A stretch of 64,000 nucleotides of DNA from Methylobacter marinus A45 (GTDB lineage Bacteria; Pseudomonadota; Gammaproteobacteria; Methylococcales; Methylomonadaceae), in contig NZ_KB912877.1 in NCBI RefSeq assembly GCF_000383855.1, positions 3,797,804-3,861,803 on the forward strand, read 5' to 3'. A program made the translations under genes and the position numbers. The notes beneath the pieces were generated by a model that saw nothing but the letters and a program-made list of their open reading frames with translations, did not search any database and was not told the origin of the DNA. This document shows positions 9,702 through 19,671 of this stretch, one piece after another; positions within the stretch are counted from its first letter, which is position 1; every line of letters starts with the position of its first letter.

Positions 9702-10768
9702 TGCGGCAGGCTGATCGCCAGTTCGGGAGGCCATTCGGCGTCCGGATCGATCTTGACATAGGCCATGCCGGGCAGGCCGGTCTTGACCTGCTCGAGGCGT
9801 CTTTTCAGCAGTTCGGGAGCGATCGCCGCGCGCACGCGGAACATCAGCTTCAGGCGCTCGACCTCGGTTTCCACCGTCTTCGGCGTGAACTGGGCGACGC
9901 TGGAGACGAAGCTGGCCCGGGCCGGGATCACAAAATTGGGCGCGGCGTCGAGCACGAGGCGGATCTCGCTGCCCAGCGCGACTCGGCCGGCGGCTTCGGT
10001 GGGCAGGAAGAAGGTCATGTAGACGTCGGACAGATCCACCATGTTCAGCACGCGGCCGCCGGCGCTCAGCACTTCGCCCGGTTCGGCGACGCGGTACTGT
10101 ACGCGGCCGTCGCGCGGCGACTTCAGTTCGCTGTCGTCGATATCGGCCTGCAGGCGCGCGACCGTCGCCTTGGCCGCCTCGATCAGCGAATGCGATTCCA
10201 CCACCTTCGATTTCGCTGCCTCGATGCCCGCTTTCGCTGCCGCGACCTGGGCCTGCGCGGCGCTGATGGCGGCCTGCACACCCAGTACCTGGGCGCGGTC
10301 GTCATCGAGTTGCTGCATCGGCGCGGCACCCTCGATGGCGAGATTCTCCGAGCGTCTCAGGCGCTTGCGCGCGGCATCGAGTTCGGCGCGGCGCTGGGCG
10401 ACGACCGCCTGAGCGGCATGGTGTTCGCTTTCACGCTGGGCGACCACGGATTGCGCCGCCAGATAGGCGTTCTCGGCCTGGCGAACCTGGGCCTGCGCTT
10501 CGGCCTTCTGGGCGAGCAGCACTTGCGTGTCCATGCGCGCTAGCACTTGGCCTGCCTGCACGAAATCGCCTTCGCGCGCCATGATGTCGACGATGCGCCC
10601 CGGCGTTTTGGTGGCGATGTCGATCTCGGTGGCTTCGATGCGGCCATTGCTGGCGACGATGCCCTTGGGCAGGCTGGGCGGCCGCAGGAGCCACCACGCC
10701 AGGACCGCGGCGGCGACGGCGATGCCGACCAGGATGAAAGTGAGCGTTGATTTTTTCGGTTTGTTCAT
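9698..10768 (-). CDS. HlyD-family membrane fusion protein (YhiI-like)
   Basis: A 356-residue periplasmic adaptor with one N-terminal membrane anchor ([18 protein letters not shown], residues 10-28). A barrel-sandwich half motif around residue 55 ([24 protein letters not shown]) follows. A long Ala/Gln-rich coiled coil spans about 80-215, then the second lipoyl half ([22 protein letters not shown]) and a beta-barrel domain. It links the inner-membrane ABC exporter to an outer-membrane channel. It shares ATGA overlaps with both neighbours, which implies translational coupling. Confidence 0.92.
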   Translation of the reverse strand: MNKPKKSTLTFILVGIAVAAAVLAWWLLRPPSLPKGIVASNGRIEATEIDIATKTPGRIVDIMAREGDFVQAGQVLARMDTQVLLAQKAEAQAQVRQAENAYLAAQSVVAQRESEHHAAQAVVAQRRAELDAARKRLRRSENLAIEGAAPMQQLDDDRAQVLGVQAAISAAQAQVAAAKAGIEAAKSKVVESHSLIEAAKATVARLQADIDDSELKSPRDGRVQYRVAEPGEVLSAGGRVLNMVDLSDVYMTFFLPTEAAGRVALGSEIRLVLDAAPNFVIPARASFVSSVAQFTPKTVETEVERLKLMFRVRAAIAPELLKRRLEQVKTGLPGMAYVKIDPDAEWPPELAISLPQ

Positions 10769-12186
10769 GGGTTCCTCAGGGATACTGGCGCTGCGGCATC
10801 CGCGCCGCCGCCCAATGCCTTATATACGGCAATCAAATTGGTGGACGCCTGCGCTTCGGAGCGGGCCAGTTCGATTTCGGCGACAAACAGGGCGCGCTGG
10901 GAATCGAGTACGTCCAGAAACGATATGACGCCTTCGTGATAGCGGAGTTGGGACAATCTGACGGATTCGCGCTGGTCCGCCACGGAACGGGTCAGCGTCT
11001 GCCGGCGGATTTCTTCATTGAGGTAGCGGGTCAGGGCGGTTTCCGTTTCGCGAAGGGCTTCGAGCACCGCCTTTTCATAGGCCAGGTAGGCTTCCCGCTG
11101 CTGCGCCTTGGCCAGATCGATGCCGGCCTGGATGCGGCCGAAATTGAGCAGTGGCTGCAACAGGTTGGCAGCGGTGCTGTAGGAAAAGGCCGCCGATTTG
11201 AACAAGCCTTCGATGTCGGTATTGCGCAGGCCCAGAAACGCCGACAGCGAGATTTTCGGAAATAGTTCCGCGATCGCGGCGCCCTGCAGGGCGGTCGCGG
11301 CGGCGAGCTGGCGTTCGGCGATGCGAAGGTCGGGGCGGTGGCGGATCGTCTCCGCCGGCGATGCCAGGAGTTCCTGGCCGGGCGCTATCGGAACCCCGTC
11401 CGGTTCGCCCAGGTCGGCCGCCAGCGTGCCGGGCTGCCGGCCTATCAGCACTTCCAGCTGCCTGAGCTCGGCAATGATGCCTGATTTCAGGGCCGGAATC
11501 TGGGCTCTCGTGTTCTCGGTCTGGGCGCGCGCCCGCACTGAGTCATGCCGCGTGCCGGCGCCCTCCCGGTATTGCATTTCGGTCAGGCGCTGGGTGTTTT
11601 GCTGCGCGTCCAGGTTGGCGCGGGTGATGCGCAATTGGTTTTGCAGACTGCGGTATTCGACATAGCTGCGCGCCAGTTCGGACGTCAGTATCACCAGCGC
11701 CTGGCCATAATCCGCCCTGGCGGCGTCCAGATCGGCGGAAGACGCTTCCAGCCGGCGTTGCAGGCGGCCGAACAGGTCGGCTTCCCACAGGGCGTCGAAC
11801 CCCAGTTCAAACAGGTTGTAGCGGATGCCGGGCGCCAGTCCGGGCAACGGATTGTCATTGCGCTGGCCACCTACTTTCGCATCCACTCTGGGAAACAGTT
11901 CCGCGCGCGCGGCGCGGCGCTGAGCCCGGGCCTGCTCGATGCGGGTCATGGCTATCTTGAGATCCAGATTGTCCGACAAAGCCCGCTCCATGAGGCGGTC
12001 GAGCCGGGCATCGCCGAAGCTTTTCCACCAGTTTTTCAGCGTTTCCGGATCGATGGGTTTTAAACCTTGCGCCTTGTCTGCCAGCCAGTCGTTAGGCGCG
12101 GCGGGCACAGCCTCGCGGTAATCGGGGCCTACAGTGCAGCCGCACAGGCCAGCCAGCAAGCATAACCAGCCGAACCTAGGCATCAT
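10765..12186 (-). CDS. Outer membrane factor lipoprotein (NodT family)
   Basis: A 473-residue TolC-like efflux channel subunit and first gene of the operon. The N-terminus has a lipobox (LLAGLCGC, Cys at about 17) followed by TVGPDY, the NodT-family hallmark. Two repeated outer-membrane-efflux halves follow, with long amphipathic helices ([14 protein letters not shown] near 95; [15 protein letters not shown] near 385). With the HlyD, RbbA-like and permease proteins it would make a full trans-envelope exporter. The promoter should lie in the 12187-12300 region, but I see no clear box. Confidence 0.92.
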   Translation of the reverse strand: MMPRFGWLCLLAGLCGCTVGPDYREAVPAAPNDWLADKAQGLKPIDPETLKNWWKSFGDARLDRLMERALSDNLDLKIAMTRIEQARAQRRAARAELFPRVDAKVGGQRNDNPLPGLAPGIRYNLFELGFDALWEADLFGRLQRRLEASSADLDAARADYGQALVILTSELARSYVEYRSLQNQLRITRANLDAQQNTQRLTEMQYREGAGTRHDSVRARAQTENTRAQIPALKSGIIAELRQLEVLIGRQPGTLAADLGEPDGVPIAPGQELLASPAETIRHRPDLRIAERQLAAATALQGAAIAELFPKISLSAFLGLRNTDIEGLFKSAAFSYSTAANLLQPLLNFGRIQAGIDLAKAQQREAYLAYEKAVLEALRETETALTRYLNEEIRRQTLTRSVADQRESVRLSQLRYHEGVISFLDVLDSQRALFVAEIELARSEAQASTNLIAVYKALGGGADAAAPVSLRNP

Positions 12187-12916
12187 GGCTGTGAGCCTTG
12201 ATGAGCAAGGGAACAGGAATGGTCTGTTGTTTTTTGTGGGGGACTGCGTCAGGCATCGTTCAAAACAACTTCCTTCATGTTGAATGTGGCGTCAAAGTTT
12301 AGACTAAACCCCGGCAATGGGTTAAGAAAATTATAAGGCTATCGGCTTTCCGGGAGCCAAATACGTCTGAAAGCGTACATGGGCGACTTACCTGATAAGT
12401 TAGATAGTAATGGCACGAATAGCAATTCAATGCAAAACATGAACAATATGCAGCGGTTAACCGTTCTTTCTTGCTTGCCGTTATGATATCGGTTTCAAGT
12501 GTTAAGGATTCGGCTAAAAATAACATCCCGATGTCGTTTTTATGACCCCCGTGGGAGCGATGCCCTCATCGCGACTAAAGATACCGCAAGTCGCGATGAG
12601 GGCATCGCTCCCACAGACTCCGTTTAAAATAAGACAGTTATTGGTTACCGAATCCTAAGTAACTGATGTTACGCAGGTGTAGGAGGCAAATTCACTGGTG
12701 GGTGGCCTTTTAGGGTATTCGACCCGAGGGGCTGATGTTATCTGTAGGGTCGAATTCATTCGACCCGGGACATCCTCGCTATACAGGCAGTGCGAATACC
12801 CATAGGGCACTAGTGAATTCGCACCTACAGCGCATATAACAGCCGTGCCTTTAGCTATTTAAAAAAGTCATCGGTCAGATGCAATGAGCCGGGACCTCAT
12901 CAGGAGATAACATTAA
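12187..12916. other. 730-bp intergenic region with three kinds of repeat
   Basis: There is no supported gene here. It holds the perfect 26-bp-stem palindrome at 12551-12614. It also holds an interspersed TGTAGG...CCTACA type element at about 12745-12830, with the GAATACCC and AGGGCA core. The first 350 bp are comparatively AT-rich and probably carry the promoter of the minus-strand efflux operon. Confidence 0.6.
12551..12614. repeat. REP-like palindrome (GTGGGAGCGA family)
   Basis: A perfect 26-bp inverted repeat with a 12-nt loop; the outer arm is GTGGGAGCGATGCCCTCA. The same outer arms (GTGGGAGCGA / TCGCTCCCAC) bound an element at 61031-61072 inside the prophage. Confidence 0.8.
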
Positions 12917-13657
12917 ATGGCAGACCCCAAATTATTAATCACGGGCCACGGCGGCCTGATCGGCCAGATCCTGTGGCGCGGCCTGGCGGACTTATTCGAG
13001 CTTTACGGCGTCGATATCTGTCTGAAGGAAAAAAACGGGAACGCATTCCGGGCTGATATCTCAAACGCCGAACAGGTCACTGCCGTATTCAAAAAAATCC
13101 CCGATCTTGCTTACGTGGTTCATCTGGCAGGCGATCCGCGTGCTGATGCCGACTGGCAGTCAGTCTTGATGAACAATATTGCCGGGACAAAGAATGTCTA
13201 TGAGGCGGCAAGGGCCCATGGGGTCAAGCGGGTCGTATTCGCCAGTTCAAATCACGTCACCGGCGCTTACGAAGGTTTCCCTCCGAGCTTGCATACCCGG
13301 CAGAGCCCGGTCTTGATCACGACGCGGCATCCCATTCGTCCGGATGGCTACTATGGGATCGGCAAGGCCGCCGGGGAAGCGATCGCCAGGCTGTATTACG
13401 ACTTGCACGGCCTTGAGTCAGTGTGCCTGCGCATTGGTTCGGTGCTGAGGGATGATGATCCGGCCGGGGACGCCCGCACCCAGAGCCTGTGGCTCAGCCA
13501 TAGGGATCTTTTGCAACTGGTGAGGAAGAGTCTTTTAACTGAAGTCCGGTTTGCGATTTATTACGGGGTTTCGAACAACAGAAACCGCTTCCTGGATATT
13601 GCCGATGCCATGGCGAAGATCGGCTATCAGCCTGAAGATGACGCTTCAACCCATTGA
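12917..13657 (+). CDS. Extended SDR NAD(P)-dependent epimerase/dehydratase-like protein
   Basis: A 246-residue extended short-chain dehydrogenase. The dinucleotide loop is GHGGLIG (residues 9-15, GxxGxxG), an acidic residue ends beta-2 (YGVDI), HLAG lies near 72, and the catalytic Tyr-Lys pair is in YYGIGKAAGE near 150. A Ser in FASSNH (about 112) completes the triad. The layout resembles uronate dehydrogenases and sugar-nucleotide epimerases, and the short length fits the former. The substrate cannot be assigned. An AGGAGATAACATTAA stretch precedes the ATG. The gene is followed after 123 bp by an unrelated unknown gene. Confidence 0.82.
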   Translation: MADPKLLITGHGGLIGQILWRGLADLFELYGVDICLKEKNGNAFRADISNAEQVTAVFKKIPDLAYVVHLAGDPRADADWQSVLMNNIAGTKNVYEAARAHGVKRVVFASSNHVTGAYEGFPPSLHTRQSPVLITTRHPIRPDGYYGIGKAAGEAIARLYYDLHGLESVCLRIGSVLRDDDPAGDARTQSLWLSHRDLLQLVRKSLLTEVRFAIYYGVSNNRNRFLDIADAMAKIGYQPEDDASTH

Positions 13658-13780
13658 TAAACGGAAAAAAATTTCGGTCCAGATAGGGCGGGCCGGAACT
13701 GTTGCAAACGAGAGACAGTCCATGATTTTGCATGATCCGGCCATGACGCGGATACGCGCTATCGTAATAAGGCAGGCTTT

Positions 13781-14536
13781 ATGACGAAACTCTCCTTCAT
13801 CGAAAGTGAAGCACGAAGAAATCTGGGGCGAATGCCGGCGCAGAAGCTTGAGGCTCTGCAACGGAACCTGATCGCGTTGTGCGAGAAGCATTGGTCGGCT
13901 ATCCGCGGTCCCGAACCGGCCTCCGGCCTGGCCCGCGCCCTGTGGGCGGTCAATCCGCACTGTGCCGATCTGATTGTGGACCTGTACGGGGATTTTGATC
14001 CAGGATTTTCCGATACGGTCGGCCACCTTCAGCCGACCAAGGTATTGGCCGCCCTGGTGCTCGCCGAGATCGAGCGCGGCGACGCCGAAGGCGCCCGTCT
14101 GGCTCATGAAGCCATGATGCTGTTCGAGTCGCCGCAGGCGAGGGAGATCCATGTCGAATCCGTACGGTCCCGGTTGCGCGGAGCCCGGCCTGAACGCGAA
14201 AGCCGGCACAAGCACGAACACCATGACGCTTTCTTCAAAATCTTGTCGTTGCTTGCAAGGCAGACGGGCCGCTGTGACCTCCAGGCGATGGTCGTGGCGG
14301 TCGAATATCTGGTCGCGATTCAGGCGCACCCCGAGGCAATTGCGGGCGACCCGGAAGTGATGCGAATCCTCGAGTTTTTGCAGGACATGGGGCTGGATTT
14401 CCAGGGAATCGAAGAAGGGCGCATTCACTACACGGTGCGGGGCGTGCCGAAGAAACCCGTTTCCGGCAAACGACTGGAAGACATGCTGGCGCAGATCAGA
14501 GGCAGTCCGTGGCTGTGCAAGTCAGGCAAGCCCTGA
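13781..14536 (+). CDS. Protein of unknown function
   Basis: A 251-residue soluble protein I do not recognise. It is mostly helical by composition, with a His-rich stretch (HKHEHHD, about residues 145-151) in the middle. There is no signal peptide or membrane segment. It ends 32 bp before the ATG of the MBL-fold lipoprotein gene, so the two may be cotranscribed. The first half (GLARALWAVNPHCADLIVDLYGD) looks like a helical-repeat scaffold, but that is only an impression. Confidence 0.6.
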   Translation: MTKLSFIESEARRNLGRMPAQKLEALQRNLIALCEKHWSAIRGPEPASGLARALWAVNPHCADLIVDLYGDFDPGFSDTVGHLQPTKVLAALVLAEIERGDAEGARLAHEAMMLFESPQAREIHVESVRSRLRGARPERESRHKHEHHDAFFKILSLLARQTGRCDLQAMVVAVEYLVAIQAHPEAIAGDPEVMRILEFLQDMGLDFQGIEEGRIHYTVRGVPKKPVSGKRLEDMLAQIRGSPWLCKSGKP

Positions 14537-14568
14537 CAGTCAGCCACCCTGACAATATTGGAGGAAAA

Positions 14569-16476
14569 ATGCGGGAAAGAACGAATTGGAGAGGTTTTTT
14601 TCTTATACTGGTCAGCCTGCTTGCAAGCGGATGTGCGACTACCGCCACCGCGCCGTCTCAAACCTATCATCCCGAACTGGAATATCTGAAAGCGCTGCAC
14701 CAGTCCGGGACTGTCACGGAGCCTCAGCTCACCGCATTCCTGATGCAGCAATTCATGAATGCCAATCAGTTTCAGGCCGGCATCGGATTTTTTGAAGACC
14801 TGCTGCAACAGCAAAGCGCGCGGCTAACCCCTGAGAAAAAGGCTTTGTACCTGAGCGCCCTGGGCGTTCTGCGCGCCTCCCGCGCCGATCGGGAGCCGCT
14901 GTTGAGCCGGGTGGCCTGGGTGAACGATACCATCGGCAAGCTGGAAACCGCGCGCACGCTGATCCATAACGACAACTTCCTGGTGCGCTGGATGACGGGC
15001 GTCGTCTATGCCCAGCTCCCGGACCGGTTCGACAAGACCGGCGCGGCTTTTGCCGATCTGCAATGGTGCGCGGACAACATCGACAAAGCGCCCCATTCCG
15101 GCTGGCAGCGGGAGATTTTCTACCAGCTGGCCGTTCTGTACAAAAAAAACGATGATCACGGACGGGCCCGGGAGCATCTGCAGGCCAGCGGTTATGACGG
15201 CTTCGATAAACCCATCACGCTGACCACGCCCTATGCGGTCAATGCCGAAAAAGGCCATACTTTCTATCCCAGGCGATTGAGGGAGGTTGTGCCGGGAAAG
15301 GTCTATAACCTCTCGGGTTTCGAATTCACCGAGTATTACTTCATCGTTTCAAGGGACGGCAGGGAGCTGATCGCCATCGATGCCGGAACCCGGCCCGATT
15401 CGGCGCAGGCGGCCTATGAATTCCTGCGCAGCCGCGTTCCTGATCTTCCGCCACTGACGACGGTCTTTGTGACCCACGCCCACTGGGATCATATCGGCGG
15501 ACACCGCTATTTCCGGCAGCTGGGGGCGCCGGTCAGGTTCTACGCCCGAGACAATTTCCGCAAGGAACTGGACGTTATCAGCAAAGGCAGCCAGGCATTT
15601 CCGTATTTTTACTTTTTCGGCACTGACTTCAAGGCGGAATTCATCACCGATTTCCGGCCCGATGTCGTGGTGGACCGGCGCACCGAAGCGATCGTGGGCG
15701 GGACGCGTTTTGAACTCATTCCCGTTCCGGGCGGAGAGACGGTCGACGGTATGTTTATTCACGTGCCCGAGCATGACGTGCTTTTCGTGGGCGATTTCAT
15801 CATGCCGTACATCGGCGCGCCGTTTTTTGAGGAAGGCAACCTGCCCGGGCTTTTCGAGGCGGTCGATACCGTAGTATCTCTCAATCCCAGGCATTTGCTG
15901 CACGGACATGAACCGTTGACCCGCATTTTTAATTCCCCAACCTTGCTCGCCAGGCTCAAAACCAGCCTGCAATGGCTGCACCGGGAAACCATGCGGGATA
16001 TCTGGAAATGGTCGGACCGCGCGGCGATTCATCACCGGAACCTGGTGCCGCCCTCCGTCTATCAGAATCCCGAGGTGCAACTGCCTTTTCTGATCATGCG
16101 CGAAAACGTGATCAACCGACTCTACGATCAGAATATCGGTTACTGGCAGCCTGATCAGCAAGGCATGGATGCGCTGAGCCAGAAGGAATTCGGATCGTTA
16201 TTGACGGATTATCTGGATCTGTCGGAACAGGATCTGGCTGACACCATCGAAAAGATGCTGGAGAGCGGCGACCACGAACTCGCGGCGCGCACCACGGCAT
16301 GGGCGCTGGCCCGGTATCCGTCCGACAGGAAATTGCAGGCGCTTGAGGAAAACGCCTTCCTGAAACTGATGGAAAAATACCAGGAGTTCAATCCCTTCAA
16401 ATTCATTATCTATTCCGAATCCATTCGCCGTGAAACGTCGCAGTTGCAACGGTTTCAGCCTGACGAAGGCCGGTAA
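14569..16476 (+). CDS. Metallo-beta-lactamase-fold lipoprotein hydrolase
   Basis: A 635-residue lipoprotein. I chose the ATG at 14569, which has a GGAGG box 4-5 nt upstream. It opens a signal peptide with lipobox LASGC (Cys about 22); a frame-compatible ATG 60 bp upstream has no such support. Residues 25-235 form a helical domain without a recognised family. The MBL domain follows, with metal motif THAHWDHIGGH near 302, DVLFVGDF near 405 and a final LHGHEP near 443. The last 170 residues are helical. It would act at the envelope, and the substrate is unknown. The arrangement recalls alkylsulfatase-like MBL proteins, but the key dimerisation domain is not clear. Confidence 0.8.
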   Translation: MRERTNWRGFFLILVSLLASGCATTATAPSQTYHPELEYLKALHQSGTVTEPQLTAFLMQQFMNANQFQAGIGFFEDLLQQQSARLTPEKKALYLSALGVLRASRADREPLLSRVAWVNDTIGKLETARTLIHNDNFLVRWMTGVVYAQLPDRFDKTGAAFADLQWCADNIDKAPHSGWQREIFYQLAVLYKKNDDHGRAREHLQASGYDGFDKPITLTTPYAVNAEKGHTFYPRRLREVVPGKVYNLSGFEFTEYYFIVSRDGRELIAIDAGTRPDSAQAAYEFLRSRVPDLPPLTTVFVTHAHWDHIGGHRYFRQLGAPVRFYARDNFRKELDVISKGSQAFPYFYFFGTDFKAEFITDFRPDVVVDRRTEAIVGGTRFELIPVPGGETVDGMFIHVPEHDVLFVGDFIMPYIGAPFFEEGNLPGLFEAVDTVVSLNPRHLLHGHEPLTRIFNSPTLLARLKTSLQWLHRETMRDIWKWSDRAAIHHRNLVPPSVYQNPEVQLPFLIMRENVINRLYDQNIGYWQPDQQGMDALSQKEFGSLLTDYLDLSEQDLADTIEKMLESGDHELAARTTAWALARYPSDRKLQALEENAFLKLMEKYQEFNPFKFIIYSESIRRETSQLQRFQPDEGR

Positions 16477-16598
16477 GAACGCTTTCGGCGACGCGTTTTT
16501 TCATGCGCCAGGCATTCTGTCCTGAAGCAATTTCCGCAATTCAAGCGCATTGCGGATCGCGGCGCCTTGGGCGGTAGTGTCGAAACAGATATGTGCCT

Positions 16599-16694
16599 GC
16601 ATGGGATGTGCCGACCAGAAGCAGACGCTCCAGGCGCTGCGGTGAAGCGCATCGCTCGCGAACGATGCGCCTCCTGGCGTCGGCACATCCTATG
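16599..16694. repeat. Interspersed palindromic element, copy 1 (GCATGGGATGTGCCG family)
   Basis: This element begins GCATGGGATGTGCCG and ends GTCGGCACATCC, so its ends are inverted. The inside carries GAAGCGCATCGC / GCGAACGATGCGCCTC arms. A second copy with the same ends lies at 19461-19554. The 312-bp gap between 16476 and 16789 holds nothing else I can name. Confidence 0.7.
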
Positions 16695-16788
16695 TTTAAA
16701 CAGGGACATTATTGACGACCCAATCCTTAGCCGGAATTTCCGAGGAGGTTTCATCGCGTTGTATCGGTTGAGAAGCATCCATGAGTCA

Positions 16789-17208
16789 CTATACGTCGAC
16801 GACGCATTGGGCAACCCATTGGCCGTCCGGTTGTTGATAAACATGCAGCTCGGTCAGCGTGGCGCCCTTGATTTCCACGGCGGGCTGGTGTCTTTGCCGG
16901 TCCACGGCTTCGCCGAAGGCCGTGGCCGTCAATTCCCCGTCATTGATGGATACCTGAAACCGGTTGAACAACAGGCCGCGAACAGCCATGGCGTAGATCA
17001 GTTCATTGATCCAATCCATAAACAGGAAGTCGTTGTCTGTCCCTGTGCAGTGTATGGGGACCGATTCGGAAGGCATTACCCCGACGGGGTCAGTGATCAC
17101 GGCCGTCATGGCCAGGGCGGCCTGTTCAAATGCCTGTTCGAGCGTCGGCGCGATTCCGCGTATGCCCATATCGGCTTCGTGTGCAAAATGTTCCCAATGA
17201 GGCGCCAT
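16789..17208 (-). CDS. Archease
   Basis: A 139-residue archease, the activator of the RNA ligase RtcB. The start at 17208 gives the family's usual opening (WEHFAHEADMGIRG); a TTG 36 bp upstream is less likely. Conserved features are the early His-Glu-Ala-Asp segment, the central DNDFLFMDWINELIYAM and the acidic C-terminal VVDV. It is typically encoded next to rtcB, but no rtcB lies within this window. Its ligase would have to be elsewhere in the genome. Confidence 0.88.
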   Translation of the reverse strand: MAPHWEHFAHEADMGIRGIAPTLEQAFEQAALAMTAVITDPVGVMPSESVPIHCTGTDNDFLFMDWINELIYAMAVRGLLFNRFQVSINDGELTATAFGEAVDRQRHQPAVEIKGATLTELHVYQQPDGQWVAQCVVDV

Positions 17209-17244
17209 GGCTTCGCTTTCTTCAGTTTTCCGGGATAATCGCAA

Positions 17245-17773
17245 ATATTACGATGAAAATAAACATCAGTATATACAGGAGCTTACCTAAGTAGTGATGC
17301 TGATTACCCTGACGGTTATTTAATCGTATATACATAACAAGCACTACAGTTCGGTGCATTAGAGCATGCGGATGCTTTAAACCCTGCAACCTTTTTATTT
17401 CCCGTAAAGCTTTATGCCACTGAACCCGTGCCGGTCAATGACCATGACTTTGAAGCCATGGTACTGTTCGAATCGCCGCTGGCGCGGCAGACCGGCAGGC
17501 GGCTTGTGATTGCGTAGGTCGGAACCGGCGTTGTGAAAACCGGTAGGCACGGCGTCGACAATCAGCCGGTTTCTGAAATGCAGCGCTTAAGTCTTATTTG
17601 TTGTCAGTGACTTGCATGAAGTTGTGCGTGCGCATGAATTCGCGCCTACATAACAATCATTCTTGCCCTTGGAACGTTGAATCCGCATGTTCCTTAAGTA
17701 AACGTTGCGGCCGGACTGAATAGCCCGGGTTCTGACTGTCGTTTTGATTCATGGAAATTACAGGAGATTACCG
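17245..17773. other. Intergenic region, no gene supported
   Basis: 529 bp with no convincing reading frame. A short open stretch around 17410-17517 ends at a TAG but has no start or match. A remnant of the interspersed repeat (GCGCATGAATTCGCGCCTACA) lies near 17630-17652. The last 60 bp lead to an AGGAGATTACCG box for the gene at 17774. Confidence 0.5.
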
Positions 17774-18235
17774 ATGAAACATTCTCGCAATATGTACGTC
17801 TTGACGCTGACCCTCTTCCTGCTGGGTTCCTTCCCGGCAGCGGCTGCCGAACGCCCTTTCAGTTTGCACGGGGAGGGCAACGTGACCTTTACGGGGGGGA
17901 ATCCTCCGACGGGCGGCGACATTACCGTCACGGGTACGGGAACCCATCTTGGCAACTGGGCCGGCGCCGGGACGATGATGTTCAGCCCGGGTCCGGAACC
18001 TCATCTCATACTGGCCAGTTCGCAACAGACTTTCATGGCCGCCAACGGTGATGAACTCTATGTCGAATTTGAAGACGCGGAACTGGATACCAGCACGGGT
18101 ATCGCCACCGGCGTCTTCTTTTTTGTCGGCGGGACGGGCCGGTTCAAGACAGCTAGCGGCAGCGCCGATTTCGTCGTGATTCAGGACCCGTCCGGGCCGT
18201 TTGAGTTGACCGCCACCGGCGTTATCGATTTCTAG
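17774..18235 (+). CDS. Secreted beta-rich protein of unknown function
   Basis: A 153-residue protein with an N-terminal signal peptide (MKHSRNMYVLTLTLFLLG, cleavage after about AAAA). The ATG at 17774 follows AGGAGATTACCG; an upstream in-frame ATG has no such box and would bury the signal. The mature part is rich in Gly, Thr and Phe with repeated short strands (GEGNVTFTGG, GDITVTGTGTHLG, GVFFFVGGTGRFKTASG). This is typical of small secreted beta-barrel proteins. It is probably periplasmic or extracellular. Function unknown. Confidence 0.7.
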   Translation: MKHSRNMYVLTLTLFLLGSFPAAAAERPFSLHGEGNVTFTGGNPPTGGDITVTGTGTHLGNWAGAGTMMFSPGPEPHLILASSQQTFMAANGDELYVEFEDAELDTSTGIATGVFFFVGGTGRFKTASGSADFVVIQDPSGPFELTATGVIDF

Positions 18236-18657
18236 CGACGGCAGCCGGGGTTTAAAGCGCGGTTGCTGGCCGAGGGCAAGATCAAGGACAAATTCAGACT
18301 GCCATCGGCTTCCCTGGCCGTGCCCGACAAAGCCTTCAACGGCAATCAAACCGGTGTTGTCCGGCCCCAGCGTCAGCCGCCTTTAACCCCGGACCACAAT
18401 TTCCCAGGGCTGACTATACTTAATCTCCGGAACTTTAAATCATTCGTCAGGCACCCAGCGGCATCCTGCTTTGGCGTCATCGAAGGATGTTATTCCGGTT
18501 CCGCTCCCGAACACCGATATCGCGTCCGCGGAGCTTCCAGTATCGGCGCCTGAGCGGAGGCGTTACCGTCTCTGCGAATGCCGGCAACGAGCCGTTCCGA
18601 AACCAAAAGCCCATGCTCGCATATATTTATTTTGTTAAAAAAGGAAAAGAAAAAAAC
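18236..18657. other. Intergenic region, no gene supported
   Basis: 422 bp. One 96-codon frame opens at 18263 but has no ribosome site and no protein-like composition, so I do not call it. The last 40 bp are AT-rich and carry the AAAAGGAAAAG box of the ankyrin gene. Confidence 0.5.
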
Positions 18658-19224
18658 ATGCAGTCAGTCAGTCCAAAATATATCGTTGCCCTGGTCGTCG
18701 CGGTCGCATTGCTTGCCGCCTTAAAACTGCTTAACCCTTATAGGGAATACAGCACGCGCCAGTATTGGGAGACCGCGACGCTGGCATCCGTGAACGAAAT
18801 ACCTGCAGAGGCTTTGAAAGAAGGCAATAAAAATGGCAGCGTATTGATGTGGGCGGCAATGAGCAACCCGGATACAGCCGTTATCAGGGCGTTAGTCGAG
18901 CGTGGCGCGGATGTGAACGAGGCCGATCCGCTGTTTTCAGGCACGCCTCTTACCGGGGCGGCCGGTTACAGCAAATACCCGGAAATAATTAAAGAACTGG
19001 TCGCGTTAGGCGCCGACATCAACAAAAGAGTGAACAATAAAGAAACCGCCCTGATGGTCACGGCGCAATACAATACCAATCCGGGCATCGCCGAGGAATT
19101 AGTATCGTTGGGCGCCGATATCAATAGCAAAAACGCCCAGGGCAAAACCGCCTTGGACCTGGCAAGGACCCATAAAAACCAGGTGGTTGAAACTGCACTG
19201 ATCGCCCTGATGCGCGAAAACTGA
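18658..19224 (+). CDS. Membrane-anchored ankyrin-repeat protein
   Basis: A 188-residue protein. The ATG at 18658 is preceded by AAGGAAAAG and opens directly into a membrane anchor (IVALVVAVALLAALKLL, residues 9-25). Three to four ankyrin repeats follow: ALVERGADVNEADPL near 80, ELVALGADINKRVNN near 118 and ELVSLGADINSKNAQGKTALDLA near 152. The repeats should lie on the periplasmic side, given the short positively charged N-terminus. Such proteins are interaction modules; the partner is not evident from neighbours. Longer starts upstream lack a ribosome site. Confidence 0.8.
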   Translation: MQSVSPKYIVALVVAVALLAALKLLNPYREYSTRQYWETATLASVNEIPAEALKEGNKNGSVLMWAAMSNPDTAVIRALVERGADVNEADPLFSGTPLTGAAGYSKYPEIIKELVALGADINKRVNNKETALMVTAQYNTNPGIAEELVSLGADINSKNAQGKTALDLARTHKNQVVETALIALMREN

Positions 19225-19460
19225 TTCCGGGACCTGCAAGTAATCGTGCCGGTTCGGGCAAAATCAAAATAGCCGATGCGCCTGAACCAATGCGGGCGTC
19301 AAGCTCACGGCCTGCTTGTCCGCCGCTGGCATATCGTTTTTGAGTATCGTTCTATTGATATTAAAGAGTTGGCTGTGATAGATACTTAAGCTGGTTGTGA
19401 AAGATGAATTTAAGTTTCAATTAAGGGTTGGGCTAATTTGCGTCCCGGAATTGAAATCTT

Positions 19461-19554
19461 GCATGGGATGTGCCGCCCAAACGCAGGCGCTATCGGCGAC
19501 GCAGCCAGCGCATCAAACGCAAACGAGGCGCATCGTTCGCCGACACATCCAGTG
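19461..19554. repeat. Interspersed palindromic element, copy 2 (GCATGGGATGTGCCG family)
   Basis: Same ends as the 16599 copy (GCATGGGATGTGCCG at the left, CGACACATCC at the right), with a diverged centre. It occupies part of the 447-bp gap before 19672, in which I see no gene. Confidence 0.7.
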
Positions 19555-19671
19555 TAATCAGGCAAATGACTTACGCTCAGAACCTGGACACTTTGCAAAC
19601 CAGGGAAAGGACATATCGTCGATAACAAGCGGGGCCTGCAAAGGCCAAGCTTCACTAATAGAGAGATCACC

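Noticed and set aside
8571-9761. Plus-strand open frame of 396 codons opposite the RbbA-like gene
   Set aside because: It is the GC-rich antisense shadow of a clear ABC protein gene, rich in Arg, Gln and His with no ribosome site. The same holds for 7305-8477.
18263-18553. Plus-strand frame of 96 codons before the ankyrin gene
   Set aside because: No ribosome site and no protein-like pattern.
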